Origin: Halobacterium wangiae
GTDB lineage: Archaea > Halobacteriota > Halobacteria > Halobacteriales > Halobacteriaceae
Length of the DNA stretch: 64,000 bases
Assembly: GCF_021249345.1 (NCBI RefSeq)
Contig: NZ_CP089588.1
Location: forward strand, 2,356,001-2,420,000
Reading direction: 5' to 3'
A program made the position numbers and the translations under genes. The notes under the pieces were generated by a model. That model did not search any database. It was given only the letters and a program-made list of their open reading frames with translations, and was not told where the DNA came from. Positions 7,661 through 16,461 of this stretch are shown in pieces; position 1 is the first letter of the stretch, and each line of letters begins with the position of its first letter.

Positions 7661-9553
7661 TTACTGCTCGTCCTCGTCGTCTTCCTGGACGTCCTCGAAG
7701 TCGGCGTCGACGAACTCCTCGCCGTCGGCGCCCTCACCGGGGCCGCCCATGCCGCCCGCACCGGCACCGGCCGCACCCGCACCGCCGGCGCCCGCCGCGC
7801 CGGCCTGGGCCTGCTGCTGGTAGGCCTGCTTGCCGATCTCCTGGAGCGTCTTGCTCAGGCTCTCGGTCGCGGTCTCGAGTTCGTCGGCGTCGGCGTCCTC
7901 GTCGTCGAGGACCTCCTGGACGCTCTCGATCTCGTCGCGGACGTCGGACTCGAGGTCGTCGTCGACCATCTCCTCGTTCTCCTCGAGGAGGTTCTCGGCG
8001 CGCTGGATGGCGGTCTCGGCCTCGTTACGGGCCTCGATGCGCTGTCGGCGCTGCTCGTCCTCCTCGGCGTGCTCCTCGGCCTCCTCCTGCATCTGCTCGA
8101 TCTGGTCGTCGGAGAGACCGGCGCCGCCCTCGATGGTGATGGACTCGGCGTTGCCCGAACCCTTGTCCTCGGCCTCGACGTTGACGATGCCGTCGGCGTC
8201 GATCTCGAAGGAGACCTCGATTTCGGGGACGCCCGCGGGGGACGGCGGGATGCCGGAGAGGTGGAAGTCGCCGAGGAACTCGTTCTCGTCGGCGATCTCG
8301 CGCTCGCCCTGGAAGACGCGGATCTGGACGTTCGTCTGGTTGGCGGCGGCGGTGGTGAAGACCTTCGAGGCGGTCGTCGGGATGGCGGTGTTCTTCTCGA
8401 TGAGGCGCTCGAAGAGGCCACCCTTCACCTCGATACCGAGGCTGAGTGGGGTGACGTCGACGAGCACGATGTCGTCGACCTCGCCGGAGAGCACGCCGCC
8501 CTGGACGGCCGCGCCGAGCGCGACGGCCTCGTCGGGGTTGACGTTCTTCTTGGGCTCCTGGCCGACGAGTTCGGTGACCTTCTCCTGGACCTGGGGCATC
8601 CGCGTGGAGCCACCGACGAGGATGACCTCGTCGATGTCGTCCTTCGAGAACCCGGCGTCCTCGAGGGCCTGCTCCGTCGGGCCGACGGTGCGCTCGATGA
8701 GGTCCTCGGTGAGGTTCTCGAACGTCGCGCGCGTGAGGTCCTGTTCGAGGTGGACGGGGCCGGAGTCCGTCGCCGTGACGAACGGGAGGTTAACCGTCGT
8801 CTCCTTCCGGGAGGAGAGTTCGATCTTCGCCTCCTCGGCGGCGTCCTTCAGGCGCTGGAGGGCCTGGCGGTCCTCGCGGAGGTCGATGCCGTGGTTGTTC
8901 TCGAACTCCTCGGCGAGGTGGTCGATGATGGCCTCGTCCCAGTCGTCGCCGCCGAGGTCGTTGTCACCGTTAGTGGCGACGACCTCGTAAACGCCCCCGC
9001 CCAGGTCGAGGATGGAGACGTCGAACGTGCCGCCCCCGAGGTCGTAGACGAGGACGGTCTGGTCGGACTCGTCGTCGAGGCCGTACGCCATCGACGCGGC
9101 GGTCGGTTCGTTGATGATGCGCTCGACCTCGAAGCCGGCGATCTCGCCGGCGTCCTTCGTCGCCTGGCGCTGGCGGTCGTTGAAGTACGCGGGGACCGTG
9201 ATGACGGCCTTCTCGACGTCCTGGCCGAGGTACTCCTCGGCGTCGTGCTTGATCTTCTGGAGGATCATCGCCGAGACCTGCTCGGGCGTGTACTCCTCGC
9301 CGTCGAGTTCGACGGTGTAGTCCTCCTCGCCCATGTGCCGCTTGATGGACGCGACGGTCTCGTCGGGGTTCTGAACCGCCTGGTTCTTCGCGGGTTTGCC
9401 GATGAGGCGCTCGCCGTCGTCGAACGCGACGACCGACGGCGTGGTCCGGTCGCCCTCTCCGTTGACGATGATCTCGGGGTCGCCGCCCTCCATCACCGCG
9501 AACGCGCTGTTCGTGGTGCCGAGGTCGATGCCCAGGATCTTCTCGCTTGCCAT
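7661..9553 (-). CDS. dnaK: Chaperone DnaK (Hsp70)
   Basis: A 630-residue ATP-dependent chaperone. The nucleotide-binding domain begins [20 protein letters not shown] and carries [47 protein letters not shown] and [13 protein letters not shown]. The linker and substrate-binding domain follow ([18 protein letters not shown]; interdomain linker [13 protein letters not shown]). The C terminus is Gln/Ala/Gly-rich (AGAAGAGGAGAAG) and then acidic, an unstructured tail. The ATG at 9553 lies about 32 nt from a TATA element, so the leader is only a few bases. grpE lies upstream on the same strand with a gap of about 170 bp. Confidence 0.98.
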   Translation of the reverse strand: MASEKILGIDLGTTNSAFAVMEGGDPEIIVNGEGDRTTPSVVAFDDGERLIGKPAKNQAVQNPDETVASIKRHMGEEDYTVELDGEEYTPEQVSAMILQKIKHDAEEYLGQDVEKAVITVPAYFNDRQRQATKDAGEIAGFEVERIINEPTAASMAYGLDDESDQTVLVYDLGGGTFDVSILDLGGGVYEVVATNGDNDLGGDDWDEAIIDHLAEEFENNHGIDLREDRQALQRLKDAAEEAKIELSSRKETTVNLPFVTATDSGPVHLEQDLTRATFENLTEDLIERTVGPTEQALEDAGFSKDDIDEVILVGGSTRMPQVQEKVTELVGQEPKKNVNPDEAVALGAAVQGGVLSGEVDDIVLVDVTPLSLGIEVKGGLFERLIEKNTAIPTTASKVFTTAAANQTNVQIRVFQGEREIADENEFLGDFHLSGIPPSPAGVPEIEVSFEIDADGIVNVEAEDKGSGNAESITIEGGAGLSDDQIEQMQEEAEEHAEEDEQRRQRIEARNEAETAIQRAENLLEENEEMVDDDLESDVRDEIESVQEVLDDEDADADELETATESLSKTLQEIGKQAYQQQAQAGAAGAGGAGAAGAGAGGMGGPGEGADGEEFVDADFEDVQEDDEDEQ

Positions 9554-9581
9554 GTTACCCGGATGTAAGCCGCGTTTTCCC

Positions 9582-9587
9582 TTTAAA
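9582..9587 (-). promoter_or_regulatory. TATA box of dnaK
   Basis: On the minus strand the sequence reads CAAGGTTTAAAGGG, with TTTAAA at 9582-9587. It is centred about 32 nt upstream of the dnaK ATG, giving a predicted leader of about five bases. A heat-shock-responsive promoter is likely for this gene class, but no specific operator is recognised. Confidence 0.6.
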
Positions 9588-9724
9588 CCTTGCTAGTGTC
9601 ACGGAGTACCACGACCGCCCTACGCGTCCTCATCGTGCGGTTTCCGGGATATCTCGGCGACCTAGCCGGCGGATTTATGATGAACCAGTGGGCCACCGCC
9701 ACGCCGTCCTGCGGTCGGTGGTCC

Positions 9725-10327
9725 TCACTCGTCGCCGCTGCCGTCGCTGACCGTGACCTGCGCAGTACGCAACACTTTCCCGCCCATCTCGTAGCCCGGA
9801 CGGTAGAGATCCGCGACGGTCCCCTCCGGCGGCTCCGCGTCGACGCGCATCATCACTTCGTGGCGCGCGGCGTCCACGTCGTCGCCCGGTTCCGGCGCGA
9901 TCTCACTGACGCCCTCCGAGTCCAGCACGCGGTCGAACTCGTTGCGGGTCAGCTCCACACCCTCGCGGAGACCGTCGGCGTCGCCGCTGTCCTCGTCGAG
10001 GGCCCGGTCGAGGTTGTCGCGCACGTCCAGCAGGCGTTCGACGAGGTCCTCCGTGGCGCGCTCGCGGATCTCGTCCTGGCGGCGCTTCGCGCGCTGCTTG
10101 TAGTTCTGGAAGTCCGCCTGCTTGGTCTGGAGGCGCTCGGTGAGGTCCTCGACCTCCGCCTCGGCGTCCGCCAGCTCCGCCTCGAGGTCCGCGACACGGG
10201 ACTCCAGTTGTGCCACCTCGTCGCCGAGGTCGTCGTCGTGCTCGCGGACGCGGGCAGCCAGCGTCGGTCCCGCCTCGCCGTCCTCGTCGTCCGCCCCCTC
10301 GGCGGCCTGCTCGGCGTCGTTGCTCAT
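9725..10327 (-). CDS. grpE: Nucleotide exchange factor GrpE
   Basis: A 200-residue GrpE, which releases ADP from DnaK. It has an acidic N-terminal tail, a long coiled coil (residues about 35-95, [22 protein letters not shown]), the conserved ADFQNYKQRAKRRQDE and LLDVRDNLDRAL segments, and the C-terminal beta domain with EVMMRVDAEPPEGTV and YRPGYEMGGKVLRTAQVTV. It precedes dnaK on the same strand, the common haloarchaeal arrangement. Confidence 0.96.
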   Translation of the reverse strand: MSNDAEQAAEGADDEDGEAGPTLAARVREHDDDLGDEVAQLESRVADLEAELADAEAEVEDLTERLQTKQADFQNYKQRAKRRQDEIRERATEDLVERLLDVRDNLDRALDEDSGDADGLREGVELTRNEFDRVLDSEGVSEIAPEPGDDVDAARHEVMMRVDAEPPEGTVADLYRPGYEMGGKVLRTAQVTVSDGSGDE

Positions 10328-10417
10328 ACCCGGGGAAAGCGGACGCGCGGATTTACGGATTTCGGGACGGCGCCGACGGCCAGAACAGCTATCGGTCAGA
10401 ACCGCGTCCGTGGCCGC

Positions 10418-10594
10418 GTGGCAGACGAATTCGAACTCACGCAGACCGGGGTCGTCTCTGGGCTCGTCCTCGGACTCGGGGTCGCCGTCGCGATGTTCGT
10501 CGCCGCGGAGAGTGTCGCGCTCGCGCTGGCGGTCGGACTCGGACTGGGCGTCGTGTTCGCCGTCGCACTGAGCGCCGCCCAGTCCGACGACTAA
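10418..10594 (+). CDS. Small two-helix membrane protein (GTG start)
   Basis: A 58-residue protein read from GTG at 10418 (start VADEFELTQTG). It has two predicted transmembrane helices, GVVSGLVLGLGVAVAMFVA and VALALAVGLGLGVVFAVAL, joined by a short charged turn, and ends SAAQSDD. It sits between divergent grpE and the XPB-like helicase. No family is recognised. A longer frame reading through the grpE antisense strand is an artefact of high GC, but the two clean hydrophobic helices and the stop just before the next gene favour this short version. Confidence 0.55.
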   Translation: MADEFELTQTGVVSGLVLGLGVAVAMFVAAESVALALAVGLGLGVVFAVALSAAQSDD

Positions 10595-10620
10595 TTACGC
10601 CTCGCTCCGTACGGCCGGCC

Positions 10621-12033
10621 GTGACAGTGCGGCTGGCGTTCGAGGACGGGACGCTCCGTGTCGAGAGCAACGGCGTTCACCAGACGCCACAAGCGTCCGA
10701 TGCACCCCATCAGAAGCCGGAGGCTTCCGAGGACGACGACCTCCCGGACGTCGAAGCCCTCCCGGGGGTCGAGTACGACGAACGCACGGGGACGGGTCGC
10801 GCGCCGGCCTTCCGCTACGCCGACGTCCGCGACTACCTCGACCACCGCGACATCCCGTTCGAGGACGACGCGCTCGCCGCGGACCCGCTCGACGTCGCGT
10901 CAGCCTACGAACTCCGGGACTACCAGCGCGACGCGCTCGACGCCTGGCAGGCCAACGGTCGGCGCGGGGTGCTGGAACTCCCCACCGGCTCGGGGAAGAC
11001 GGTCATCGGCCTGAAGGCCATCGAGGCGGTCGGCCGGAGTGCGCTCGTCGTCGTCCCGACCATCGACCTGCTCGTCCAGTGGAAGCGCGAACTCGCCGGC
11101 GAGTTCGACTGCGACATCGGCCAGCTCGGCGGCGGCGAGCAGACCGTCGGCCCGGTGACGGTCGCCACGTACGACTCGGCGTACCTCCGCGCGGACGACC
11201 TGGGCGACCGGTTCGCGCTCGTCGTCTTCGACGAGGTCCACCACCTCGGCGGGGAGGGGTTCCGCGACATCGCCCGCATGCTAGTCGCACCCGCCCGCAT
11301 GGGGCTCACCGCGACGTTCGAGCGCCCCGACAACGCCCACGTCGTCATCGCGGACCTCGTCGGCGACGCCGTCTACCGCATCTCCGTGGACGATCTTGCG
11401 GGCGACCACCTCGCGGCCTACGACGTGAAGCGCATCGAGGTGCCGCTCACCGACTCGGAGCGCGAGCGCTACGAGGACGCCCAGGGCACGTTCACAGACT
11501 ACCTCCAGCGGTCGAGCGTCCAGTTGCGCTCGGGCAGCGACTACCAGGAACTCGTCAAGCGCTCGGGCACCGACCCCCGGGCGCGGGAGGCGCTGCTCGC
11601 GAAGCAGCGCGCCCGCCGCATCGTCCGGGAGAGCGACGCCAAGGTCGCGGAACTCCAGGACATCCTCGACCGGCACCGCCGCGACCGGGTCATCGTGTTC
11701 ACGGCGTCGACGGACCTCGTCTACCGGCTCTCCGAGCAGTTCCTCCTCCCCGCTATCACCCACGAGACGAGCGCGCCCGAACGCCGGGAGATCCTCGAGA
11801 AGTTCAGAGACGGGACGTACTCGCGTGTCGTGACCGCGAACGTCCTCGACGAGGGCGTCGACGTGCCCGACGCGAACGTCGCGGTGGTGTTCGCGGGCAG
11901 CGGGAGCGAACGGGAGTTCACCCAGCGTCTCGGGCGCGTGCTCCGGCCGAAAGACGACGGCGGCCGTGCGCTGCTGTACGAACTCGTGAGCGCGGACACC
12001 GCCGAGGAGCGCGTCGCCGACCGCCGCCGCTAG
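10621..12033 (+). CDS. XPB/Rad25-like superfamily 2 DNA helicase
   Basis: A 470-residue helicase related to eukaryotic XPB, implicated in DNA repair with the nuclease Bax1. GTG at 10621 (VTVRLAFEDG) is taken as the start. An N-terminal damage-recognition-like region leads to YELRDYQRDAL (Q-motif region), Walker A LELPTGSGKTVIGL, motif II DEVHH in VVFDEVHHLGG, motif III GLTATFER, and a helicase C domain with RVIVFTASTD, ANVLDEGVDVPDANV and motif VI QRLGRVLRPK. Its usual partner Bax1 is encoded 415 bp downstream on the same strand, with an antisense lipoprotein gene between them. Confidence 0.92.
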   Translation: MTVRLAFEDGTLRVESNGVHQTPQASDAPHQKPEASEDDDLPDVEALPGVEYDERTGTGRAPAFRYADVRDYLDHRDIPFEDDALAADPLDVASAYELRDYQRDALDAWQANGRRGVLELPTGSGKTVIGLKAIEAVGRSALVVVPTIDLLVQWKRELAGEFDCDIGQLGGGEQTVGPVTVATYDSAYLRADDLGDRFALVVFDEVHHLGGEGFRDIARMLVAPARMGLTATFERPDNAHVVIADLVGDAVYRISVDDLAGDHLAAYDVKRIEVPLTDSERERYEDAQGTFTDYLQRSSVQLRSGSDYQELVKRSGTDPRAREALLAKQRARRIVRESDAKVAELQDILDRHRRDRVIVFTASTDLVYRLSEQFLLPAITHETSAPERREILEKFRDGTYSRVVTANVLDEGVDVPDANVAVVFAGSGSEREFTQRLGRVLRPKDDGGRALLYELVSADTAEERVADRRR

Positions 12034-12377
12034 TCCTCCTCGATGCTCACGCTCGGGTTGAAGTTCGAGACGTCCGAGAACTGGACGTCGTACGTGATGC
12101 GGAACACCTGCGAGGAGTTGGCGTCGAGGGACACCTGCCGCACCATCGTCGACGCGTCGCCGTTCAGGTCGCTGTTGATGTACACCGTGCCCGACGCGTC
12201 ACGGCTACTCGGGTTCGAGACCGTGACCACGTAGACGAGCGAGCCGTCCTCGCCCTCCTCGAAGTTCGAGTCCGAGACTACGAGGACGTTCTCGTCGCGG
12301 CCCCGGCGCAGACAGCCCGCGACCGCGAGGGTGACGCCGGCGGCTGCCGTGCGTCCGAGCAGAGTCCGCCGCTTCAT
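12030..12377 (-). CDS. Small Tat lipoprotein
   Basis: A 115-residue secreted protein. The N terminus MKRRTLLGRTAAAG then VTLAVAGC has a twin-arginine-type signal followed by a lipobox (VAGC), so it is predicted to be exported folded and lipid-anchored. The mature part is a single beta-rich domain (SDSNFEEGEDGSLVYVVTVS, NPSSRDASGTVYINSDLNG) resembling FxLYD-like or CARDB-like extracellular folds. It starts at 12377, because the longer frame adds unconserved residues. It is antisense to and wedged between the XPB and Bax1 genes; its stop overlaps the XPB stop. Confidence 0.8.
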   Translation of the reverse strand: MKRRTLLGRTAAAGVTLAVAGCLRRGRDENVLVVSDSNFEEGEDGSLVYVVTVSNPSSRDASGTVYINSDLNGDASTMVRQVSLDANSSQVFRITYDVQFSDVSNFNPSVSIEED

Positions 12378-12447
12378 ACCCCTCGGTTCCGGCGTGTCGG
12401 CAAGTATCTTCTGCATCCTTTTGTGGGCGGCGAGCGTAGCCGGCGCC

Positions 12448-13950
12448 GTGCTCACGAAAGACCTCCTCCGCGTGTCCCGCGCGGGCGGCGGCTACCAGCC
12501 GCAGTTCGCGAGTGCCGACAGCGAGGCGCTCGCGGCCCGCGTCCTCGGGACGTTCCAGGGACACGTCGGGGAGGAGCGGGGCGTCCTCCGCGAGGCGCTC
12601 GCGGCCCTCGAGGCCGACGCCGAGGACTTCAAACTCGTGCGGGGCTTGGCCCACCTCGTCGAGCGCGACGCCACGTTCGCGGTCGAGGCTCCCGTCGACC
12701 CCGAGAGCGCGCGCCGCGCCGCCTTCACCGCCGCCGAGGACATCGGGGTCGTCACCGCCGACGAGCGCGAGACCGCGCTCGCCGCGGCCGCAGAGCGCTT
12801 CCCGGGCGACGTCACGACCGCCGACCTCGCCGACTCGCTGTACGCCGACCGGGAGACCCGCGAGGTGCTCGTGGAGGTCGCGCCGCGCTGGTCGCCCGCG
12901 GAACTCCTCGCCCAGTACAACCTCTCCCTGGCACAGACCGCGCTGTTCGACGCGACCGAAGTGCGTGTCGAGTCGACGGACCCGCGCTCGCTCGTCTCGG
13001 CGGTCAAACGCCTCGGCCTGCTGTACGAGATAATCCCGACTGAGGACGGCCGAGAGGTCGTCCTCACCGGCCCGGACGCGCTGTTCCGCAACACCCGGCG
13101 GTACGGCACGCGGTTCGCCCGCGTCCTCCGCGCCGTCGCGACGGCCGATGAGTGGCGCGTCGAGGCCACCGTCGACGACCGCGGCACCGAGCGCCTGCTC
13201 GTGCTCACCGACGCGGACCTCTCGGTGCCGGACGCCGACCCCGTCGCGGAGGTGTCCTTCGACAGCGGCGTCGAGCGCGAGTTCGCGACGCGCTTCGACT
13301 CACTGGACCTCGACTGGACGCTCGTCCGCGAACCGGACGTGCTCGCGGCGGGCGACCGCCTGATGGTGCCGGACTTCGCCTTCGAGTACGACTACGGCGA
13401 CGCTCGCGTCTACTTCGAGATCATGGGGTTCTGGACGCCGGAGTACGTCGAGAAGAAGCTCTCGCAACTCGAGGAGACCGACGAGACGCTGCTGGTCGCC
13501 GTCGACGCGAGCCTCGGCGTCGGCGAGGAGGTCGCGGCCAGCGACCACCGGGTCGTCGAGTACACCGGCTCCGTCCGCGTCAAGGACGTCGTTGACGCAC
13601 TCCGGGACCTCGAAGCCGACCTCGTGGCCGCGAACGCCGACGACATCCCGGACGAACTCGCTCCCGACGGCGACGTCGTGACGCTCGCGGACCTCGCCGC
13701 CACCCACGGCGTCAGCGAGGCAGCGGTCGAGGCGAAGTCGTTCCCGGAGCACGAGCGCGTCGGTCGGACGCTCGTCCGGCCCGAGGTACTGGACGCCGTC
13801 GCCGCCGAACTGGCGGCCGGGCTCTCCCGCGAGGACGCCGAAGCCACCCTCGACGAGTACGGCATCGAGGACGCGAGCGCGGTGCTCTCCCGTTTGGGTT
13901 ACCGCGTCGAGTGGGAGGGACTCGGCGGCGGCACGCTCCGCGAGAAGTGA
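12448..13950 (+). CDS. bax1: Bax1 (DUF790), nuclease partner of XPB
   Basis: A 500-residue DUF790 protein. In characterised archaea Bax1 binds XPB and forms a helicase-nuclease pair. GTG at 12448 ([18 protein letters not shown]) is the start; the upstream frame overlaps the lipoprotein. Conserved stretches include WSPAELLAQYNLSLAQTALF, LFRNTRRYGTRFARVLRAV, and the nuclease-like VPDFAFEYDYGDARVYFEIMGFWTPEYVEKK, where PDF-x-F...YFEIMGFW has the acidic pattern of restriction-type nucleases. A C-terminal region (residues about 405-500) adds helix-turn-helix-like repeats. Confidence 0.9.
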   Translation: MLTKDLLRVSRAGGGYQPQFASADSEALAARVLGTFQGHVGEERGVLREALAALEADAEDFKLVRGLAHLVERDATFAVEAPVDPESARRAAFTAAEDIGVVTADERETALAAAAERFPGDVTTADLADSLYADRETREVLVEVAPRWSPAELLAQYNLSLAQTALFDATEVRVESTDPRSLVSAVKRLGLLYEIIPTEDGREVVLTGPDALFRNTRRYGTRFARVLRAVATADEWRVEATVDDRGTERLLVLTDADLSVPDADPVAEVSFDSGVEREFATRFDSLDLDWTLVREPDVLAAGDRLMVPDFAFEYDYGDARVYFEIMGFWTPEYVEKKLSQLEETDETLLVAVDASLGVGEEVAASDHRVVEYTGSVRVKDVVDALRDLEADLVAANADDIPDELAPDGDVVTLADLAATHGVSEAAVEAKSFPEHERVGRTLVRPEVLDAVAAELAAGLSREDAEATLDEYGIEDASAVLSRLGYRVEWEGLGGGTLREK

Positions 13951-13968
13951 GTCGCTCGCCAGGGCGTG

Positions 13969-14472
13969 TTACAGCTCGCGCTGCTTGCCCTTCGGCACCA
14001 TCGACTTCAGTTCGCCGTGCGTGAACAGGCCGACGCCGATGGGTTCGACGCCGCCCGCGAGTTCGTGGGCGACGACGAGGTAGCCCCAGTCACCGTCCCA
14101 CTCGATTTCGAGGTCCTCGCCCGCGGCGAACCGCTTCGCGCGCTCCTCGTCGAGTTCGAGGACGTTCTTCGTGGCGTGGCGGCCGAAGCGCTGGACGGCG
14201 TCCGTCGTCGGCTTCCAGTGCTCCTGGCGCGTCCGGAGCAGCTTCAGGCCGAGTGCTTCCACGGGCACAGGGCCGTCCAGGTCGTAGGGCAGCCCCCACA
14301 CCTTCCCCTTGCCCTTCTCCCAGAGCGTGTACCCCTCGAACGTGTCCTCGGGGACGCCGAAGCGCTGCACCCACCAGTCCACGACGGCCTGCCGGGTCGG
14401 CCGCCCCTCGACGTCGCGGTCCTCGCCCGTCTCGGGCAGTCGGTCGAACTGCCGGCCGTTGTTCGACCTCAT
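13969..14472 (-). CDS. PUA-like RNA-binding protein paired with m5C methyltransferase
   Basis: A 167-residue protein starting MRSNNGRQFDRLPET. It contains EGRPTRQAVVDWWVQRFGV, FEGYTLWEKGKGKVWGL and IGVGLFTHGELKSMVPKGKQREL. These match the C-terminal RNA-binding half of NOL1/NOP2/Sun-type methyltransferases, carried here as a separate gene. Its ATG overlaps the stop of the methyltransferase gene by four bases (14469-14472), implying coupled translation and a two-subunit RNA-modifying enzyme. Confidence 0.7.
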   Translation of the reverse strand: MRSNNGRQFDRLPETGEDRDVEGRPTRQAVVDWWVQRFGVPEDTFEGYTLWEKGKGKVWGLPYDLDGPVPVEALGLKLLRTRQEHWKPTTDAVQRFGRHATKNVLELDEERAKRFAAGEDLEIEWDGDWGYLVVAHELAGGVEPIGVGLFTHGELKSMVPKGKQREL

Positions 14473-15380
14473 GCGGTCACCTCCAGTTTCGCGGCGAAGA
14501 ACCCGCCCGTGTCGTTGTGGTGCGGGTAGTAGCGCCGCGTCTTCGTCAGCGACTCGTCGTAGGACTCGCCGTCCCACACGGTGAGTCCCGGCACCGACTC
14601 GAGGCCGGTGTCGAAGTCGACGAGTCGGCAGTCGGTCGCGTCGAGGACGGCGTCCACGACGGCCTCGTTCTCCTCGGGCGCGAACGTACACGTCGAGTAG
14701 ACGACGCTGCCGCCCGCGCGGGTGAGTTCGACGGCGCGTTCGAGGATGTCCGACTGGAGCCGCCCGAGGTTCCGGCTGGCCGACGCGCCCGCGCTCTCCA
14801 GGGCGTCCGCGTTCTTCCGGATCGTCCCCTCGCAGGTACAGGGCGCGTCCACGAGCGCGGCGTCGAAAGCGTCCACGTTCGGGAACGCGTCGAGTGTCGT
14901 TCGCCGGGCGTCCCCGTTCGTCACCGCCGCGGACGTGACGCCGAGGCGGTCGCAGTTCCCGCGGAGCGCGGAGAGGCGTCCGAGGTTGTCGTCGTTGGCC
15001 ACCACGAGCCCCCGGTCGTCGATCTCGGAGGCGAGCTGGGCGGTCTTGCCGCCTGGCGCCGCACACGAGTCCCAGACCACGTCGCCTGGCTGGGGGTCGA
15101 GGACCGCCGGTGGGACCGAGGACACCTCCTCCTGGCCGTGCATCCAGCCGTGGACGTACGGCCACGTGTTCCCGGGTTTGTCGGTGTCCAGTTCGAGGAC
15201 CCCGGGGTGCCAGTCGCGGCGCTCTACGCCGACGCCTGCCGCGGCGAGCGCCTCCACCACGCGGTCGGTCGTCGCCTTGATGGGGTTCACGCGGACCGTC
15301 GTCGGCAGCGGGCGCTCGCAGGCGTCGAGGAACGCGTCGAAGTCGTCGATGATCGGCTCGTACCGGGAGAGCGCGTCCAT
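14469..15380 (-). CDS. RsmB/NOP-family RNA (cytosine-5) methyltransferase
   Basis: A 303-residue SAM-dependent enzyme that methylates C5 of cytosine in tRNA or rRNA. The N terminus carries the RNA-binding lead (PTTVRVNPIKATTDRV). The catalytic core has motif I VVWDSCAAPGGKTAQLAS, motif IV DAPCTCEG with one cysteine, and motif VI VVYSTCTFAPEENEAVV with the nucleophilic cysteine. The start MDALSRYEP at 15380 is supported by family length. It lacks the C-terminal PUA-type domain, which is supplied by the overlapping downstream gene. The target nucleotide is not deducible. Confidence 0.93.
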   Translation of the reverse strand: MDALSRYEPIIDDFDAFLDACERPLPTTVRVNPIKATTDRVVEALAAAGVGVERRDWHPGVLELDTDKPGNTWPYVHGWMHGQEEVSSVPPAVLDPQPGDVVWDSCAAPGGKTAQLASEIDDRGLVVANDDNLGRLSALRGNCDRLGVTSAAVTNGDARRTTLDAFPNVDAFDAALVDAPCTCEGTIRKNADALESAGASASRNLGRLQSDILERAVELTRAGGSVVYSTCTFAPEENEAVVDAVLDATDCRLVDFDTGLESVPGLTVWDGESYDESLTKTRRYYPHHNDTGGFFAAKLEVTA

Positions 15381-15470
15381 TGCTCCCCGGTAGGCAGGAC
15401 GGTGGTTAGTGGTTTGCGCTCCCGGCGTCCGTCCACGAGCGGGACCTGTCGCCACGCGCGTCTGCCTCGG

Positions 15471-15477
15471 CTTTATG
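15471..15477 (+). promoter_or_regulatory. TATA box, leaderless start of PAC2 gene
   Basis: CTTTATG at 15471-15477 lies about 28 nt upstream of the ATG at 15502, so transcription should begin at or within a few bases of the start codon. Confidence 0.55.
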
Positions 15478-15501
15478 CGACGGCCGCGCTAACTGACGAC
15501 C

Positions 15502-16245
15502 ATGGCTCGAGTCCGCGTCAAGTCCGAACTGGACCTCGACTCCCCGACGCTCGTGGAGGGCCTCCCCGGCGTCGGCCTCGTCGGCAAGATCGCAACCGAC
15601 CACCTCGTCGACACCCTCGACATGACCTACGTCGCCAGCGTCGACTGCGGCAGCGTTCCGCAGGTCACCATCTACGACGAAGACGCCCGGGACGTCCTCC
15701 CGCCGGTCCGCATCTACGCGAACGAGTCCCAGGACGTCCTCGCGCTCCAGAGCGACGTCCCCATCTCCCGCGGCGGCGACGACTTCGCGGAGTGCATCAC
15801 GACGTGGCTGCAGGACAACGACGTCACGCCCCTCTACCTCAGCGGCCTCCCCGTCAAGAACCACGAGATGGGCGACGTCCCCGAGGTCTTCGGCATCGCC
15901 ACCGGCGACGCCGCCGCCCGCCTCGACGACCTCGACATCGGGACGCCCCCCGAGCGCGGCATCGTCGGCGGTCCCACGGGCGCGCTCGTCAACCGCGCCG
16001 GCGAGTACGACCTTGACGCCGTCTGCCTCGTCGTCGAATCCGACCCGCGGTTCCCCGACCCCGCCGCCGCCAAACACCTCATCCAGGACGCCATCGAACC
16101 GCTCGCCGACGTAGACGTCTCCACCGACGACCTCGTCGAGCACGCCGAGGAGATCCGCGAGCAGAAAGAGCAGTTCGCCCAGCGCATGCAGGAAGCCAGC
16201 GAGGAGGAGTCCACGCAGGCCCAGCCGATGCGGATGTTCCAATAG
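15502..16245 (+). CDS. PAC2-family protein (proteasome assembly chaperone-like), copy 1
   Basis: A 247-residue PAC2/DUF75 protein, related to eukaryotic proteasome assembly chaperone 2 and often annotated as an ATP-grasp-like archaeal protein. The N-terminal signature SPTLVEGLPGVGLVGKIATDHL is typical, followed by IYANESQDVLALQSDVPI and IGTPPERGIVGGPTGALVNRA. The C-terminal tail is a charged helix (HAEEIREQKEQFAQRMQEA) ending MRMFQ. A second, diverged PAC2 gene lies at 58975-59727. Function in archaea is unproven. Confidence 0.9.
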   Translation: MARVRVKSELDLDSPTLVEGLPGVGLVGKIATDHLVDTLDMTYVASVDCGSVPQVTIYDEDARDVLPPVRIYANESQDVLALQSDVPISRGGDDFAECITTWLQDNDVTPLYLSGLPVKNHEMGDVPEVFGIATGDAAARLDDLDIGTPPERGIVGGPTGALVNRAGEYDLDAVCLVVESDPRFPDPAAAKHLIQDAIEPLADVDVSTDDLVEHAEEIREQKEQFAQRMQEASEEESTQAQPMRMFQ

Positions 16246-16333
16246 TACCTTTTTACTCGTCGGGTCGCCGGAGGCGACCGCTCCTCGCAAAAAGCTACGC
16301 TAAAAACGTCCCGCGCTCGTTCGCTCCGCTCAC

Positions 16334-16390
16334 TCGCGCGGTGAACCGCGACCCTTCCGGGTCCTTCGGACCGCTCGGGTCGCGGATGCT
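16334..16390. repeat. Dispersed palindromic repeat, copy B
   Basis: A strong hairpin: outer arms CCGCGACCC (16346-16354) and GGGTCGCGG (16377-16385) are perfectly complementary, and inner arms GGTCC (16360-16364) and GGACC (16368-16372) enclose a TTC loop. Flanks CGCGCGGTGAA on the left and ATGCT on the right are the reverse complement of those around copy A at 4321-4378. Confidence 0.65.
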
Positions 16391-16432
16391 CGTCCTTTCT
16401 AACTCGTTCTGCTCGGCCCGGTTCGCCAAGAG

Positions 16433-16438
16433 TTATCA
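16433..16438 (+). promoter_or_regulatory. TATA box of aminotransferase gene
   Basis: TTATCA at 16433-16438 lies about 27 nt upstream of the ATG at 16462, predicting a leaderless mRNA. Confidence 0.55.
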
Positions 16439-16461
16439 GGACCCGCGTTGCCCGTTCTGGT

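Larger units (their letters stand above)
16246..16461. other. Intergenic region with hairpin repeat and promoter
   Basis: This 216-bp gap contains CTTTTTAC just after the PAC2 stop (a possible U-rich terminator), the palindromic repeat copy B, and the promoter of the aminotransferase gene. No reading frame is supported. Confidence 0.55.

Noticed and set aside
7529-9568. A 679-codon plus-strand frame opposite dnaK
   Set aside because: It is antisense to the full length of dnaK, with a Leu/Asp/Val pattern from reverse-complemented acidic codons; no start context or domain.
9590-10594. A 334-codon plus-strand frame across grpE
   Set aside because: The upstream part is antisense to grpE; only its last 58 codons (from 10418) look like a real gene, and they are listed separately.
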